Part shown: positions 1-11,470 of the stretch, in pieces
Layout: each line of letters starts with the position of its first letter
How positions within the stretch are numbered: position 1 is the first letter of the stretch
Assembly (NCBI GenBank): GCA_038277395.1
Contig: CM076197.1
Span: forward strand, 73,875,348-73,939,347
Source: Dryocosmus kuriphilus
Taxonomy: Eukaryota; Arthropoda; Insecta; Hymenoptera; Cynipidae
DNA: 64,000 bases
Direction of reading: 5' to 3'
Made by a program: the position numbers and the translations under genes
Notes under the pieces: generated by a model
What the model saw: only the letters and a program-made list of their open reading frames with translations
Databases searched by the model: none
Told to the model about the DNA's origin: nothing

Positions 1-2298
1 ATCAGTTTTTTAATACCAAAGTGCCTATTTTTTATTTATGTATTATTTTATTTTTATTTAAATTGTTTAATAAATTAGTTTTTATTTGTTTATTTCTAAT
101 TTCTTACTTCTTTATTGTTATTTATTTATGAAAAGGATGCAAATATTTTATGGTTTTTGAAGGACATTTTGTTGATTTCAGTTTTGCAACCGCTATATGA
201 TGCGATATAAACGACCCTGTTAAAAAGGATCAGTTATTCTCTAGACACGAAATCTTTCAAATAATAACTTAAAAATGGCTTAAAAAATTATCTTAATCTT
301 AAAAAATGTATTATTTCTCAAGCTTTTGGATCAATTTTTACAAATACTATGCGAAAATTAGTGAAAATTCTTTTAAGTTTTCTATATTTCACTTTCCACA
401 GCAATTCACATTGTCCTACAAACTGTTCTTTCACGAACAAAAAAGATTAGTCTAATTAATTTGTTTTTTATTATTTTCAATATTTGGAAAGAGACACCCT
501 TATTTGAATAATAAAGATTAGCAAAGGGTACGAAGCGAACCTGGAGACGAGCACTTGAAACTACTTCAAAACATGCGTCCGAGTGGTATCGGTAAATAAG
601 GGTTCTAGTTTCCCAACTGCATATATCAAAAACCTTACTAACTCATTTTCTTCGAAAGGTAAATAAATAATTTGGTTTGATAAATTATAGGAAATTACCA
701 CTTTGTTTTCATTATCATAAAACTACATTATCGATTTTCCTTACAAATATATATTTTTTAAATTGATGCTTAATAATAATTTTTTTTTATATTTCACTCG
801 AAAATAATGTTAAAAAATTACAGTATGGAAGTCAAATATACATTATAATTATAATTATAAACTTTTGATATTTTATAGTTTTGACTAAAGATGGTCAATG
901 TATTTATTAATAGCCTTATATTAATAATACATCAATAATACTCATGTTAATAATTGTATATATATAAACATTATTTTTTCTTAAGAATAAATAATCTTTA
1001 ACTATTATTTATCAATTACGAGAAATATAATTTTGTAAAAACTCTTAATACTAATATTTTATCAATTTTTTAAGTCAACAAGAAGATTAAGATTAAAAAT
1101 AGATGTGATTTTGGAAATGTTTATTAACATAATTTAATGAATGTGTTTGTTCTTTTTCTGTTTACGTTTAAGTTGTCATTTTTAAGATTCTGAATAATAA
1201 TGAAATCATGTTTTTAAATTAACAAGACTACTTCACAAGCGCTCTATGCACGCTACAATTCTGTTTTCAAAAACAAATACCATTTAAATAACAATGAACA
1301 TACTCTTAACATTTCCATAAAAATAATAATACCAATTCTAATTTAGATTCCAATTACTGTTGCAGTTCTTTGTAAGCTGTATCCAAAGACCAAAAGTGTT
1401 ATCTCCCTTATTTTCTTTTCTTGTAAAACGTATTTTATTTCTCTAACAAAATTATACTACTATTATGCTACTCGATCTGTGTTACGATATCAATATTTAA
1501 AAAAAACTATTATATAATAAAAAATTACGATTTCTATATTACCAACAGAAGTAAAATGATCGACAAATACTAAGCGATATGTTGCGCGCGCATTAACAGT
1601 AAACACTCGACACAGTCCACTCGATTCGAATGTACCTTGAGTGTTTATATAGCAAATAATTCCCACATCCACCTGAAGAGTGCGGCAAGCTGCTCTTTCG
1701 TGGCCATATAATACAAACCTATAAATTCTGTCCAAGAGTTATTATTGACCACATTTTTTTTTTTTAATATTAGAAAAAACAAGAAAAATAGTTTTTCAAT
1801 AAATTTTTTTTCAAGAAAAATTTTTATCTGGGAAAAATAAAAAATCATCACCGTTTTCTTTTTAAACCAAATTAAGAACAGAATACAGAAGTAAATCAAT
1901 AACTAAAAATAAAAAATAAATTATCATAACTTCCTTTTAAGAAAAGAGTTGGGTTATTCTAGTGTTCATTCTGAGGCGTTGCCAAGAATTTTTATTATTA
2001 AAAGAAACGAAAAAATTATACATATTTTCAAGACGTTTTTGTGCGGATTGCTGCTTTTGATGAGCAAATACAGAAAAATGTGTAGAGAATTACTTGTAGA
2101 GAATAAAATAAGATTCAAAATAAGACATTATCGAACCCTCTGTGAATAATATTGAATTTTATGAATTTGTTCATTAACGATATGGTTTTCTCTATAAATT
2201 TTCATTGTGATAAAAAATTTTGTGACCTAATTATACTTATTAATTCCTTAAAGTGAATGGTCTAGAGTATTAGAAAACATTTTTTTTTTGTACTTGAA
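1..2298. other. AT-rich sequence without a supported gene
   Basis: Very AT-rich, with frequent short T and A runs and stops in all frames. The few open frames (for example 1490-1899 on the minus strand and 1949-2149 on the plus strand) are under 90 codons, low in complexity and match no family I know. I see no convincing tRNA, repeat array or element end here. Confidence 0.6.
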
Positions 2299-3267
2299 CC
2301 CGTGTAGAAATTTCGACAGGGATCCAGTTGGGTCCTCACTAGTTTTTCCTTTTTCTAGTCGGGCCCTTATGGGGAAAACTAGTTGGGGCCCCAGAAAGAT
2401 CGTAACGATTTTGTCAGTGTGGACCCTACTAGACGTTCTAGTAGGGGTCTAGTGGGTATCGCCCTTGCACAGCCCTATCAAAGAAAGAGCCCTGCTGTGG
2501 CCCTAATCAGGTTCCCTTTAGATACAGTGATAATTATAAACCTATATATAGTTTTGCATTTGAGATGGTTTCATGTAGAAATGCTCAAAATCTCTACTTA
2601 TATCGTCCCAAATACATCCTTGGCATTAGGCAAAACATGTTTTAACTCAGATAGAAAATACATGTGTGTTATTGCTTCACCGCTTTGATTTCTGTGGGAA
2701 TTCGAAACCGCAGCTAAAAAATTTTTAATTCCTTATTTAGAGAACGTGAAATAGTATAGTGAATACATAAATAAATGCTTAATTTCTAATAAACTTACCT
2801 AATAGCATGCACGAACACATTCTTGTCTCTATAAAAATTCGTTTATTTCCACATGCCTTCATGGCTACGAATTGAAGAGCAACCCTTTTGGACAAATATC
2901 TTTTTAAAATATTGTTAATGATTTTTCTCACATTTTTCTTTCCACCAAAGTGAAGCAAAAGTGATGGCGTCTAAAAAACGACTGACACTCATGGCTCATG
3001 ACAACACAACTGACACTCATGAACTTTACCAAATAGAGGTTATGTTGTACGCCGCCTAACGGCTGAACCTTATATAATTACAAAAGTGAGGTTAGCGGGG
3101 ATTCTCCAGTCGGGACCCCACTAGATACAGATAGACTTATCACAGTAAAAATTGCTTACTAGCACCAGATAGGGCCCTGATTTGTTCTTTCTAGACTAGA
3201 ACTTCTAGTCCGCGTCACACTAGAACCACACTTCAGATAGGGAAAGATAGGGAAATTTCTACACGGG
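2299..3267. mobile_element. Short-TIR DNA element, non-autonomous, family unknown
   Basis: The left end CCCGTGTAGAAATTTC (2299-2314) is the exact reverse complement of the right end at 3252-3267, a 16-bp terminal inverted repeat enclosing about 970 bp. Both subterminal regions are richer in GC than the flanks and repeat CTAG-containing words (GGACCC, CTAGT, TCTAGTAGGG), unlike the surrounding DNA. No transposase is encoded. The one open frame, 2383-2688 on the plus strand, is 101 codons of low-complexity peptide and is probably chance. I cannot see a clear target-site duplication, so the superfamily stays open. Confidence 0.55.
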
Positions 3268-3939
3268 AAATTCTAAATTGGCGGAGAGATGGGGGAAAAC
3301 TTTCTTAAACAAGCTAATTTTTGAAAAAATTTTTTTTGTCATTTGCAGAATAAAACTTTCATCAATCATGAGCTAAACATTGTATTCCTAATTTCTTTTT
3401 ACCATTTCTACCATTATTTAGCGCTGTTATGGAATAGTGTTTATGAAAGTTATTAAAACAACATTTTTTACAATGAACCTATTGCAGATAAAAAATTGCT
3501 GTATAAATAATTGAAATTCTCTTAAGTACTTGAATCTCTTGTACTTCATTTATTTCAGATTTTTCGGAAAAATTTAAGTATGGAAAAAAATTATTGTTTA
3601 TTACAACTTGTTCTTAAAAATGGATTTTTTTAAAACCTGATTGTAATTTTTTTGTCAAATTTCATTATGCCATGCCCTAGGTGACTGAAAATTCGAACTC
3701 ACCAAAGCACTTCTTCCAAAAGTATGATGGAGGAAACCATATCGTTTATTTTTATCATTTAAACTAATAGTCGCAGAAGATTCGAAGATATCTTATTTTG
3801 AAGCTTGTTTTATTGTCTGCAAATAATAATTTCCTACATGTTTTTCTGCATATCTTTTCACCGAAAGTAACAATCCACATCAATTTCTTGAAAAAATGTA
3901 TCATTTTGTCGTTTTTTTCTTAATAGCAGAAAGCCGGTG
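3268..3939. other. AT-rich spacer
   Basis: No open frame of note, no RNA gene and no repeat that I can tie to the rest of the window. It ends exactly at the first M1 MITE. Confidence 0.5.
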
Positions 3940-4411
3940 CTCTCTAAAGTTGAAAGAGTAAAATTTATACTTATTTGATAAGTAATTTTGATTTTCACTT
4001 ATGAAACAGTAAACTATAACTAAAAAATAAGTAAAAAATTTACTTCTCAAACAAATTAAGCTGTATTTTACTTTTGAATAAGTCATAATTTAACTGTTTT
4101 TAGAATTAACTGCCGAATAAGTCAAATTTCACTGATTGTTAAGTGCATATTGACTAATTTAGCAGTGAATATTTACTTATCTGTCAAGTAAACGTTTTTG
4201 GGAGTCCTAAAAGAATAACGTAGTTTTACTGTTTCAGAAGTGCATATTGACTGATTTGAACAGTCACTATTAACTTATTTAAAAAGTTATATTTTTTGAC
4301 TGTTTTCATTAGTGAATAGTTACTGGTCGACAGTGAACGACATTTCATTAACCCCATTAAGTCAATATTCACTTATAATTAGTAAAATGTTACTATTTCC
4401 ACTTTAGAGAG
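3940..4411 (+). mobile_element. M1 MITE, copy 1
   Basis: This is a 472-bp element whose ends are inverted copies of CTCTCTAAAGTTGAAACAGT (the right end is mutated here). The interior is a chain of short inverted words of the ACTT...AAGT and ACTG...CAGT type, about one every 10-15 bp. The flanks are TG on both sides, whereas most other copies are flanked by TA. No coding capacity. Six copies of almost identical length occur in this window. The 2-bp, mostly TA, flank suggests a Tc1/mariner-type mobiliser, which is inference. Confidence 0.85.
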
Positions 4412-4762
4412 TGGGTTTCAAGATTTTATTACGATGAACAACAAAATGACTACTATCAGTTCGTTCTAAAAAACTTCCTCTTGTCGACTAATTTGTCTGT
4501 ACTGGAATTTAGTATCATGGAGTCAAACGTAGGTATACAAAACTCTAAAAAGTGACCATTTCTTGCATCCTATGATCTTTTGTCATTTTGTGAAGAAATA
4601 TTCTCTAAAGGGAAATAAAAAATCGCATTTTCAAAAATGTATCTCTAAATAATAAGGGAAGTGTCAAATTGACTGTAGCTGAAAAATAGAAACTCTATTA
4701 TTTATTTAAATAATTTCTTATGTATAGATTCTACTCTCGAATCTAGATCAAGATCAAGTCTA
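4412..4762. other. Spacer between two inverted M1 copies
   Basis: About 350 bp of AT-rich DNA with no gene. It would form the loop of the large hairpin possible between M1 copies 1 and 2. Confidence 0.5.
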
Positions 4763-5235
4763 CTCTCTAAAGTTGAAACAGTAAAATTTTACTGATTATA
4801 AGTGAATATTGACTTAATGACGTTAATGAAATGTCTTTCAATGTCAACCAGTAACTATTCACTAATTAAAACAGTCAAAAAATATATAACTTTTTAAATA
4901 AGTTAATAGTGACTGTTCAGATCAGTCAATATGCACTTCTGAAACAGTAATCTGCGCTATTCTTCTAGGACGCCCAAAACGTTTACGTGATAGATAAGTA
5001 AATATTCTCTGCTAAATTAGTCAATATGCGCTTAACAATCAGTGAAATTTGACTTATTCTGCAGTTAGTTCTAGAAACAGTTAAATTTCGACTTATTCAA
5101 AAGTAAAATGCAGCTTAATTTGCTTGAGAAGTAAATTTTTTACTTATTTTTTAGTTATATTTTACTGTTTCATAAACGAAAATCAGAAACTACTTACCAA
5201 ATAAGTATAAATTTTACTGTTTCAACTTTAGAGAG
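4763..5235 (-). mobile_element. M1 MITE, copy 2 (inverted)
   Basis: A 473-bp copy in the opposite orientation to copy 1. Its first interior block after the TIR matches the last block of copy 1 read in reverse. Flanked by TA on the left and TG on the right. Non-coding. Together with copy 1 it makes a roughly 470-bp imperfect inverted repeat with a 351-bp spacer. Confidence 0.85.
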
Positions 5236-6761
5236 TGAATGGTCTAAAAAGGTCATGCCAAGAATAACTATACTGTATAATATTTAAAGAACATTGTGTT
5301 CAAAATAGCATTGAAGAAAACGATAAGTGCATTTCTTTCAACAGCTGGATGCATTTGCCGGATATTTTGAAACTGTTATTTATGCATATGTATATAAAAT
5401 GTTGAAGTCGTAATGAAAGCAAGTTTATTTCAGGTTAGATGAAAATTTTCACAGCAAGGGAAACATCGTCGCGCTATAAAGTTCTAGATTCGCGTATTCG
5501 GATTCGATATGCAGACATATAAGGGGTCAGCCACACCGATGGTTATTTTGAGCTGTATCACATATACCGAGCTTCTGATTTTGATGTTTAGGCCGTGTGT
5601 TTCGATAGTATGTTCGTCACTAAAATTACGGGTTGCACGTATGGGTGTACATACTGAATGCCGCATTGTCGACTAAAGTTTGTTCCAAAAATTCTTGGCG
5701 CCTGAGCTTTTCGTACGAGTGCATTATGCAAATGTGTAATGTGTATAGACAGTACACGAGATACTTCGGCGCCAAAAGACGTACCTTTTGTTAGTGTTTT
5801 CAAATTTTTTATTATAAAAGATAACGCACTCCAGCCGTTGAATCTTAAAACAGTTATGCTGCTTAAAATATATTTCAATAAAGTTTAGAGAAAGTGTACG
5901 AGGAGAGGAGTTCTTTGCAAAAAGGAAATGACCATATTATGTGTGAAATTAAAGTAGCTTTGCCTGAACTAAAAAACACGTCTTCACTCGAATCCTCCTT
6001 CAACAAGATTCACTTTAATACATTTAAAAAGTAATTAATTAAGAATTCAACATGGTCCTTCGAGCCGGATATGAACCAGAGACCTATGGATATTCTTTAT
6101 ATATATTTATATTTATATAGGACCACTGGTATAGATAGTTGCTAATTATCATCTCAGGGTGGCTACTCAAAAATCAGACAGAACTTGAAGCTTCCTGCAT
6201 TTTCTGGTTAATTTACTGATCTTCAACCAGAGTTAAAAATAAACTTGACTATCTATATTCTACCAAATGACATTTGCATGCATTCATGAGTTAATCATTC
6301 TCTAATGAGCTTATTCTAGATAATCAAAATCGTCCGATTTTATCCAGATTCCAGACAAACGAAATGAATATTATATTGACTTGTTCGAAAGGTTGCAGTA
6401 CACAGTAGCAAGTATAGAGGTATGCAAGAAACGAAACACTGTCCGCTGTGGGGTTATTGAATCCAGAAAACCGCATTAAAATCCGCGCGGATGCAGAATA
6501 GTCTGTCATTAAGGGAAACCGGTTTTTCGGGCCACCCTGCAGGCGCCGAGACTCTTTGAGTATCAACATCTTGGATCTGAAGGAGTAGTAGGGGGCAGAA
6601 CAACAGGAGAGAACTCTGGATACTTCACATATCCATCTTCGTAAGGGACGCTTTTCAACTAGAATCTAGATCAGCATGTAAAAGGACAAATTGTCCAGTG
6701 ATTCTTTCCTGCAGGCCCGCTTCTGTCTCAGGTTTCAACCCTGACCTGACAATTGACCCTA
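5236..6761. other. Unassigned sequence, somewhat less AT-rich
   Basis: Mixed composition, with less AT-rich patches around 5470-5790 and 6430-6760. Minus-strand open frames at 5588-5878 (96 codons) and 6324-6569 (81 codons) match no family I recognise and have no paralogue in the window. A short TA-rich microsatellite lies near 6095-6120. I support no gene here. Confidence 0.45.
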
Positions 6762-7233
6762 CTCTCTAAAGTTGAAGCAGTAAAATTTATACTTATTTGA
6801 TAAGCAGTTCTGATTTTCACTTATGAAACAGTAAAGTATAACTAAAAAATAAGTAAAAAATTTACTTCTCATACAAATTAAGCTGTATTTTACTTTTGAA
6901 TAAGTCAAAATTTAACTGTTTCTAGAATTAACTGCAGAATAAGTCAAATTTCACTGATTGTTAAGTGCATATTGACTAATTTAACAGTGAATATTTACTT
7001 ATCTATCAAGTAAACGTTCTTGGGCGTCCTAAAAGAATACCGTAGTTTTACTGTTTCAGAAGTACATATTGACTGATTTGAAGAGTCACTATTAACTTAT
7101 TTAAAAAGTTATATTTTTTGACTGTTTTAATTAGTGAATAGTTACTGGTTGACAGTGAACGACATTTCACTAACGTCATTAAGTCAATATTCACTTATAA
7201 TCAGTAAAATTTTACTGTTTCAACTTTAGAGAG
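6762..7233 (+). mobile_element. M1 MITE, copy 3
   Basis: A 472-bp full copy in the same orientation as copy 1, flanked by TA on both sides. It is followed directly by a 249-bp tail that is also found after copy 4. Confidence 0.87.
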
Positions 7234-7482
7234 TAGATGATAGGTAATAATATCACTGTACAACAAAGTACGATCTATATGTCCATATAATGGGTGGTGT
7301 CATTTCCGAAGTATTTTTTGTACTGAATTTGAATCCGACCTCCATGTTTTGCCTACTTGTCACATTTTTGAATTTTTTTTGAATCAACACTTTTTTCGAA
7401 AAATTGGAAAAAGCGCTATAAATGGATGTTGAAAATTTTTAACCAATGCATGATTTTCATGCGTTTTTAACGCTGAATCCAA
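7234..7482 (+). repeat. Tail block, left member of a direct repeat
   Basis: These roughly 249 bp, from ATGATAGGTAATAAT to GCTGAATCCAA, recur almost identically at 10912-11158, each time directly after an M1 copy. With M1 included, the direct repeat is about 720 bp and brackets PLE-1. The block contains a short palindromic stretch around ATGCATGATTTTCATGCG and has no coding potential. Confidence 0.8.
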
Positions 7483-7529
7483 CAAGGACATAGGACATAG
7501 GACTAGGACATACTCCACAGGTAATTTAA

Positions 7530-8192
7530 TTCATAAAAAAATGGATTAGATCAATTTATACATTAGAAAAAATTAAAAATCAATTTAGATTTCTACAACA
7601 TTGTAAAAACAGAAATTTATTTCCAAACAATATTATTAACCAAACAAAAACTCATATTACTTTCCAATCAAAATCTACTTTTAACAAATTTCAGAATAAT
7701 TTAACTGATTTTAGATATAAAATCTCACAACTAGAAATTTCCGATAATAAACAACATATCAAAGACACCGTAGAAGAAATTAAGAACTTAGAAAACAAAA
7801 TTATACAAATTGCATCTATACACATTCTTAACAATTTAAAACACTACCATTTACCAAAAGTGGAACATTATGGAGGAAACCTAATTAGAGGTTCTATTAA
7901 AAAATTAGACAATCTTGAAAAAGACCAATGGACACTGCCTACTTTCCATTCCAAAGATTTTATAAAAAACCTGTCAAATAAAAACATTCCAAATAATGTA
8001 ACTGAAATTCTTGCCTTGGGTGGAAATTTTGCTATGCCTTATACAAAAAAGACTATTCCTTATACAGAATTCATTTTAGGTGTTGAAAATAGTTTTTTAA
8101 AAATCTCTGAAAAAAATCTAAATCATCTTAGAAGTAACTTAACTTTTAACTTCAAAAAATATCTAACTTCTACAATAATTTGGAACCCCTAA
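7530..8192 (+). pseudogene. PLE-1 N-terminal domain fragment
   Basis: This frame is open from just after a stop near 7529 to the TAA at 8190-8192. It reads through basic, asparagine- and lysine-rich helical sequence into ILALGGNFAMP (about 8008-8040), which matches the conserved LSLGPNFA-type motif that precedes the reverse transcriptase in Penelope-like proteins. There is no clear ATG start upstream; a GTG at 7860 is not a meaningful start in a eukaryote. The conserved sequence continues in frame +1 for about 18 codons after the stop (LLEPKFKETKKFIK) before the original frame resumes, so two near-compensating indels break the gene here. Confidence 0.8.
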
Positions 8193-8756
8193 TTATAAAC
8201 TTTTAGAACCAAAATTTAAAGAAACTAAAAAATTTATAAAAACAACCCTAACCTCCTTATAAGTCATGCTGATAAAGGTAATATAACACTTATAATTGAA
8301 AAAACTGATTATGATAAAAAAATGCTTAATCTTCTTAACGATAATAATACTTACGAAATTACTAATAATCCTACAAATCACATTCAACACGATCTTAACA
8401 TTATGGTAAAAAACTTTAAAGATTGTAATTCAATTGATAAAAAAACATATAATTTTCTAAGATGCACAAATGGAATACCACCACTTATGTATGGTTTAAT
8501 AAAATTGCATAAACCTGGCTTACCTGTTAGACCTGTTACATCTTTCATAAACTCTCCTATCTATAACCTTTCACAATATTTAAAAACAATCTTAAATAAA
8601 GTTTACAATACTTCAAAATATGTAATAAAAGATAGCTTTGACTTTCTAAACAAAATTAAACATCTCAAAATTCCAAATGACTTTACAATTATCTCACTTG
8701 ATGCAGTTTCTATGTTTTCAAATATTGATCCCAATTTAATCTACACATTAATTTAA
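8193..8756 (+). pseudogene. PLE-1 reverse transcriptase, fingers to motif A
   Basis: Encodes the PLE landmarks HADKGNITLIIEKTDYDKKM, then MYGLIKLHKPGLPVRPVTS and ISLDAVSMFSNI. The last is motif A, with the first catalytic aspartate retained (the usual PLE form is close to SFDVVSLFTNV). The frame is restored near 8245 after the upstream indel pair and ends at a stop at 8754-8756. The protein clearly continues in another frame two bases later, so a single frameshift in an ATTTAATTTA tract truncates it. Confidence 0.85.
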
Positions 8757-8757
8757 T

Positions 8758-9402
8758 TTAATTCAAAACTATACTACTCTAAACTTCCAACAATTTGATG
8801 AAGCCATTAGATTCTGTTTAAATAACGCTTATTTTCAATTTAATTACACATCTTATAAACAGAAATTTGGAACCCCAATGGGATCACCCATTTCCTCTGT
8901 ACTTGCTGAAATTGTCATGCAAAATATGGAAGAAAAAATTATAAAAAGCCCTCTATTCAAAATTCCTTTTTACCACCGTTTCGTAGATGATACTATTTTA
9001 TGTTTACATAAAGATTCAGTTTCTAAAATTTTAAGTGAATTTAATAATAAAGGTGGACCATTACAATTTACACTAGAAGAATCAATTAACAAAAGAATAA
9101 ATTTTTTAGATTTAACAATTATTTATACAAAAGGATATATAGAAACCGATTGGTATCATAAACCAACTTACTCTGGTCGCACTTTAAACTTTTTTTCCAA
9201 TCACCACATAAATCATAAAAAAGGAGTTATCACATCTTTAATTAATAGAGCATATATATTCTCAGAACCCCAATTCTTAGAAAAAAACATCAATTTCATT
9301 TATGAAACCTTCATCAAAAATAATTATCCACATAATTTTATTATGAATAACATTAAAAAAAAGACTTACATATTTAGAAACTCCACAAAATTCACAAACT
9401 AA
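8758..9402 (+). pseudogene. PLE-1 reverse transcriptase, motif B to thumb
   Basis: The frame continues from the upstream fragment. It contains FGTPMGSPISSVLAEIVM (motif B region), then HRFVDDTILCLH, in which the paired aspartates of the catalytic FVDD box are intact, then the RINFLDLTI and TYSGRTLNFFSNHHINHKKG segments typical of the PLE thumb. The reverse transcriptase would copy element RNA at a nicked target. The frame closes at TAA 9400-9402 and the GIY-YIG part follows in another frame, so the enzyme cannot be made in one piece. The catalytic residues themselves look undamaged, which suggests fairly recent decay. Confidence 0.87.
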
Positions 9403-9418
9403 TACTAAAAATTTTTAA

Positions 9419-9871
9419 AATTTAAAAGAAATTGATTTTTCTAAAATTATAATTTTACCTTATGTCGAAGATCTTTATTTACCACTTATAAGAATATGTA
9501 AAAAATTAAATATCACTTTAATTTTCTCAATCAAAAATAAACTTTCTAACATTCTAATACCATCTATCAAAGACCGTATTCCAAAATATGAAAAAACAAA
9601 TCTCATTTATAGTATACCATGTAAAAATTGTAATCAGATCTACATTGGTCAAACAAAACGACCACTCAAGGTAAGAATTTCAGAACATCGAAATAGCGAA
9701 AATAACAAAAAAATCAATACAGCATTATGTAAACACACTACAGATTTCGATCACAAATTTGACTACGATTCAAAAAATGTTAAAATCCTAGGCTTAGAAA
9801 ATAATTTTCAAAAAAGAAATATCTTAGAAATGATTAATATTATAAAAAAACAAAGATTCCGTGAACTTTAG
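9419..9871 (+). pseudogene. PLE-1 GIY-YIG endonuclease domain
   Basis: Open from 9419 to TAG 9869-9871. The core reads LIYSIPCKNCNQIYIGQTKR followed by PLKVRISEHR, which gives the GIY-YIG signature (here IYS...YIG), the CxxC knuckle seen in PLE endonucleases, and the catalytic arginine/histidine/glutamate context. A later helical segment (NTALCKHTTDFDHKFDYDS) matches the usual C-terminal part. This domain would nick the target DNA. It is the C-terminal part of the PLE protein, out of frame with the reverse transcriptase because of an indel around 9402-9418. Confidence 0.87.
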
Positions 9872-10306
9872 ATCCGATACTGAAAACTTGTCCTGTATCT
9901 ACCATGACGTCATTGAATCCTTTCATGATTTGGTTTAGACTCTTAATACCTAGTGCTTAACCTCCAATATTGGAGTAGACCACAAACATGTGGTCTCTCC
10001 ACCTTTTTTCGATTTTTTCTGTAAATAATAAAATTTTTTTTTAAAAAATGAACATTCTAACAAGTAAAAAATTCTCAAAAATGATTTCAACAACACATAA
10101 CTAAAAATTTCTTTATTAAAAAACCAGTATCACTTCTACATTTAAAAAAAATGAAAACATAACCTGTGTGCACTCTACAACTTTCTTAAATATTTCTTAT
10201 TGAAAAACTTTTAATGGTAAGTCTACAACATATAACCTTCTTAAATTGTAAAAAAGTCTCTCCAACGATCCTGTTTTTTTTGAAAAAAGCCATATTTTTT
10301 ACAGTC

Positions 10307-10350
10307 CTGAAGAGGCCACGATATCGTGGCGAAATGCATTGAATGTATCG
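10307..10350 (+). ncRNA. Hammerhead-ribozyme-like motif in the PLE-1 3' region
   Basis: CTGAAGA (10307-10313) matches the hammerhead core CUGANGA. One extra G, then GCCACG (10315-10320) pairs perfectly with CGTGGC (10325-10330) around an ATAT loop as stem II. GAAA follows (10331-10334). ATGCAT (10334-10339) then pairs with ATGTAT (10343-10348) as stem III, and ATC at 10347-10349 sits where an NUH cleavage site belongs. Stem I is weak. PLEs are known to carry hammerhead motifs in their terminal regions. The unpaired G10314 and poor stem I make activity uncertain. Confidence 0.5.
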
Positions 10351-10439
10351 AATATATCATCATATATAATAAAGATACCTTTATTTATATACTTATTAAA
10401 TTCTCAGACCTAAGGCCAAAACCTTTAACAACAGTACTA

Positions 10440-10911
10440 CTCTCTAAAGCTGAAACAGTAAAATTTATACTTATTTGATAAGGAGTTCTGATTTTCCGTT
10501 ATGAAACAGTAAAGTATAACTAAAAAATAAGTAAAAAATTTACTTCTCAAGCAAATTAAGCTGTATTTTATTTTTGAATAAGTCAAAATTTAACTGTTTC
10601 TAGAATTAACTGCAGAATAAGTCAAATTTCACTGATTGTTAAGTGCATATTGACTAATTTAGCAGTGAATATTTACTTCTATGTCAAGTAAACGTTTTTG
10701 GGCGTCCTAAAAGAATAACGTAATTTTACTGTTTCAGAAGTGCATATTGACTGATTTGAACAGTCACTATTAACTTATTTGAAAAGTTATATTTTTTGAC
10801 TGTTTTAATTAGTGAATAGTTACTGGTTGACAGTGAACGACATTTCATTAACCCCATTAAGTCAATATTCACTTATAATCAGTAAAATTTTACTGTTTCA
10901 ACTTTAGAAAG
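10440..10911 (+). mobile_element. M1 MITE, copy 4
   Basis: A 472-bp copy, TA on both sides, one mismatch in the right TIR (AGAAAG). Same orientation as copy 3 and followed by the same tail block. Confidence 0.87.
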
Positions 10912-11158
10912 TAGATGATAGGTAATAATTTCACTGTACAACAAAGTACAATCTATATGTCCATATAATGGGAGGTGTCATTTCCGAAGTATTTTTCGTG
11001 CTGAATTCCAATCCGACCTCCATTTTTTGCCTACGTGTCGCCTTTTGAGTTTTTTTGAATCAACATTTTTTTCGAAAAATTGGAAAACGCGCTATAAATG
11101 GATGTTGAAAATTTTTAACCAATGCATGATTTTCATGCGTTTTTAACGCTGAATCCAA
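10912..11158 (+). repeat. Tail block, right member of the direct repeat
   Basis: Near-identical to 7234-7482 and ending at the same GCTGAATCCAA. After this point the two flanks are unrelated, so the repeat has sharp edges. Confidence 0.8.
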
Positions 11159-11316
11159 TAACTAACTTCACTTTTGCGATAGCTCAAATGGTTCTTGTGA
11201 TAATCGCAAAAAACTACTCTCTAAAGTTGAAACAGTAAAATTTATACTTATTTGATAAGGAGTTCTGATTTTCGCTTATGAAACAGTAAAGTATAACTAC
11301 AAAATAAGTAAAAAAT

Positions 11317-11470
11317 CTGCCCGCTTCGCGGGCACATTCTCATCGCGCGCTTCGCGCGCCGCGCTCCGCGAGAAGTATGAGCGCGCCTAGGGCGCGCATC
11401 TGTTGGCACTCGCGCTTCGCGCTCGATAGATTATTCACCTCGCGCTACGCGCTCGGTGTTTATGGATCGT
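11317..11470. repeat. GC-rich palindromic leader of the array
   Basis: A cluster of strong palindromes (GCCCGC/GCGGGC, GCGCGC TTC GCGCGC, CTCGCGCTTCGCGCTCG, CTCGCGCTACGCGCTCG) in otherwise AT-rich DNA. The phrase CACTCGCGCTTCGCGCTCG recurs at 11563-11581. Such hairpins at an element end are typical of rolling-circle and some foldback elements. Function is not shown. Confidence 0.65.

Larger units (their letters stand above)
7483..10439 (+). mobile_element. Penelope-like retroelement PLE-1, decayed
   Basis: A nearly complete PLE. In order it has an N-terminal PLE domain, a reverse transcriptase with fingers, palm and thumb, a C-terminal GIY-YIG endonuclease, and a 3' region with a hammerhead-like motif. 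The reading frame is interrupted by at least four indels or stops (near 8190, 8245, 8757 and 9402), so it is dead. It is more AT-rich than typical coding DNA, with a strong A/T codon bias. Boundaries are approximate: the left is set where the direct repeat ends, and the right where M1 copy 4 begins. No introns or LTRs are evident. Confidence 0.85.

Noticed and set aside
547..640. tRNA-like words (GTCCGAGTGGT, GGGTTCTAGTTTCCC)
   Set aside because: The putative T arm does not pair and the two words are not arranged as in a tRNA.
5588..5878. 96-codon minus-strand ORF
   Set aside because: No recognised family, no paralogue in the window, and it overlaps another minus-strand frame.
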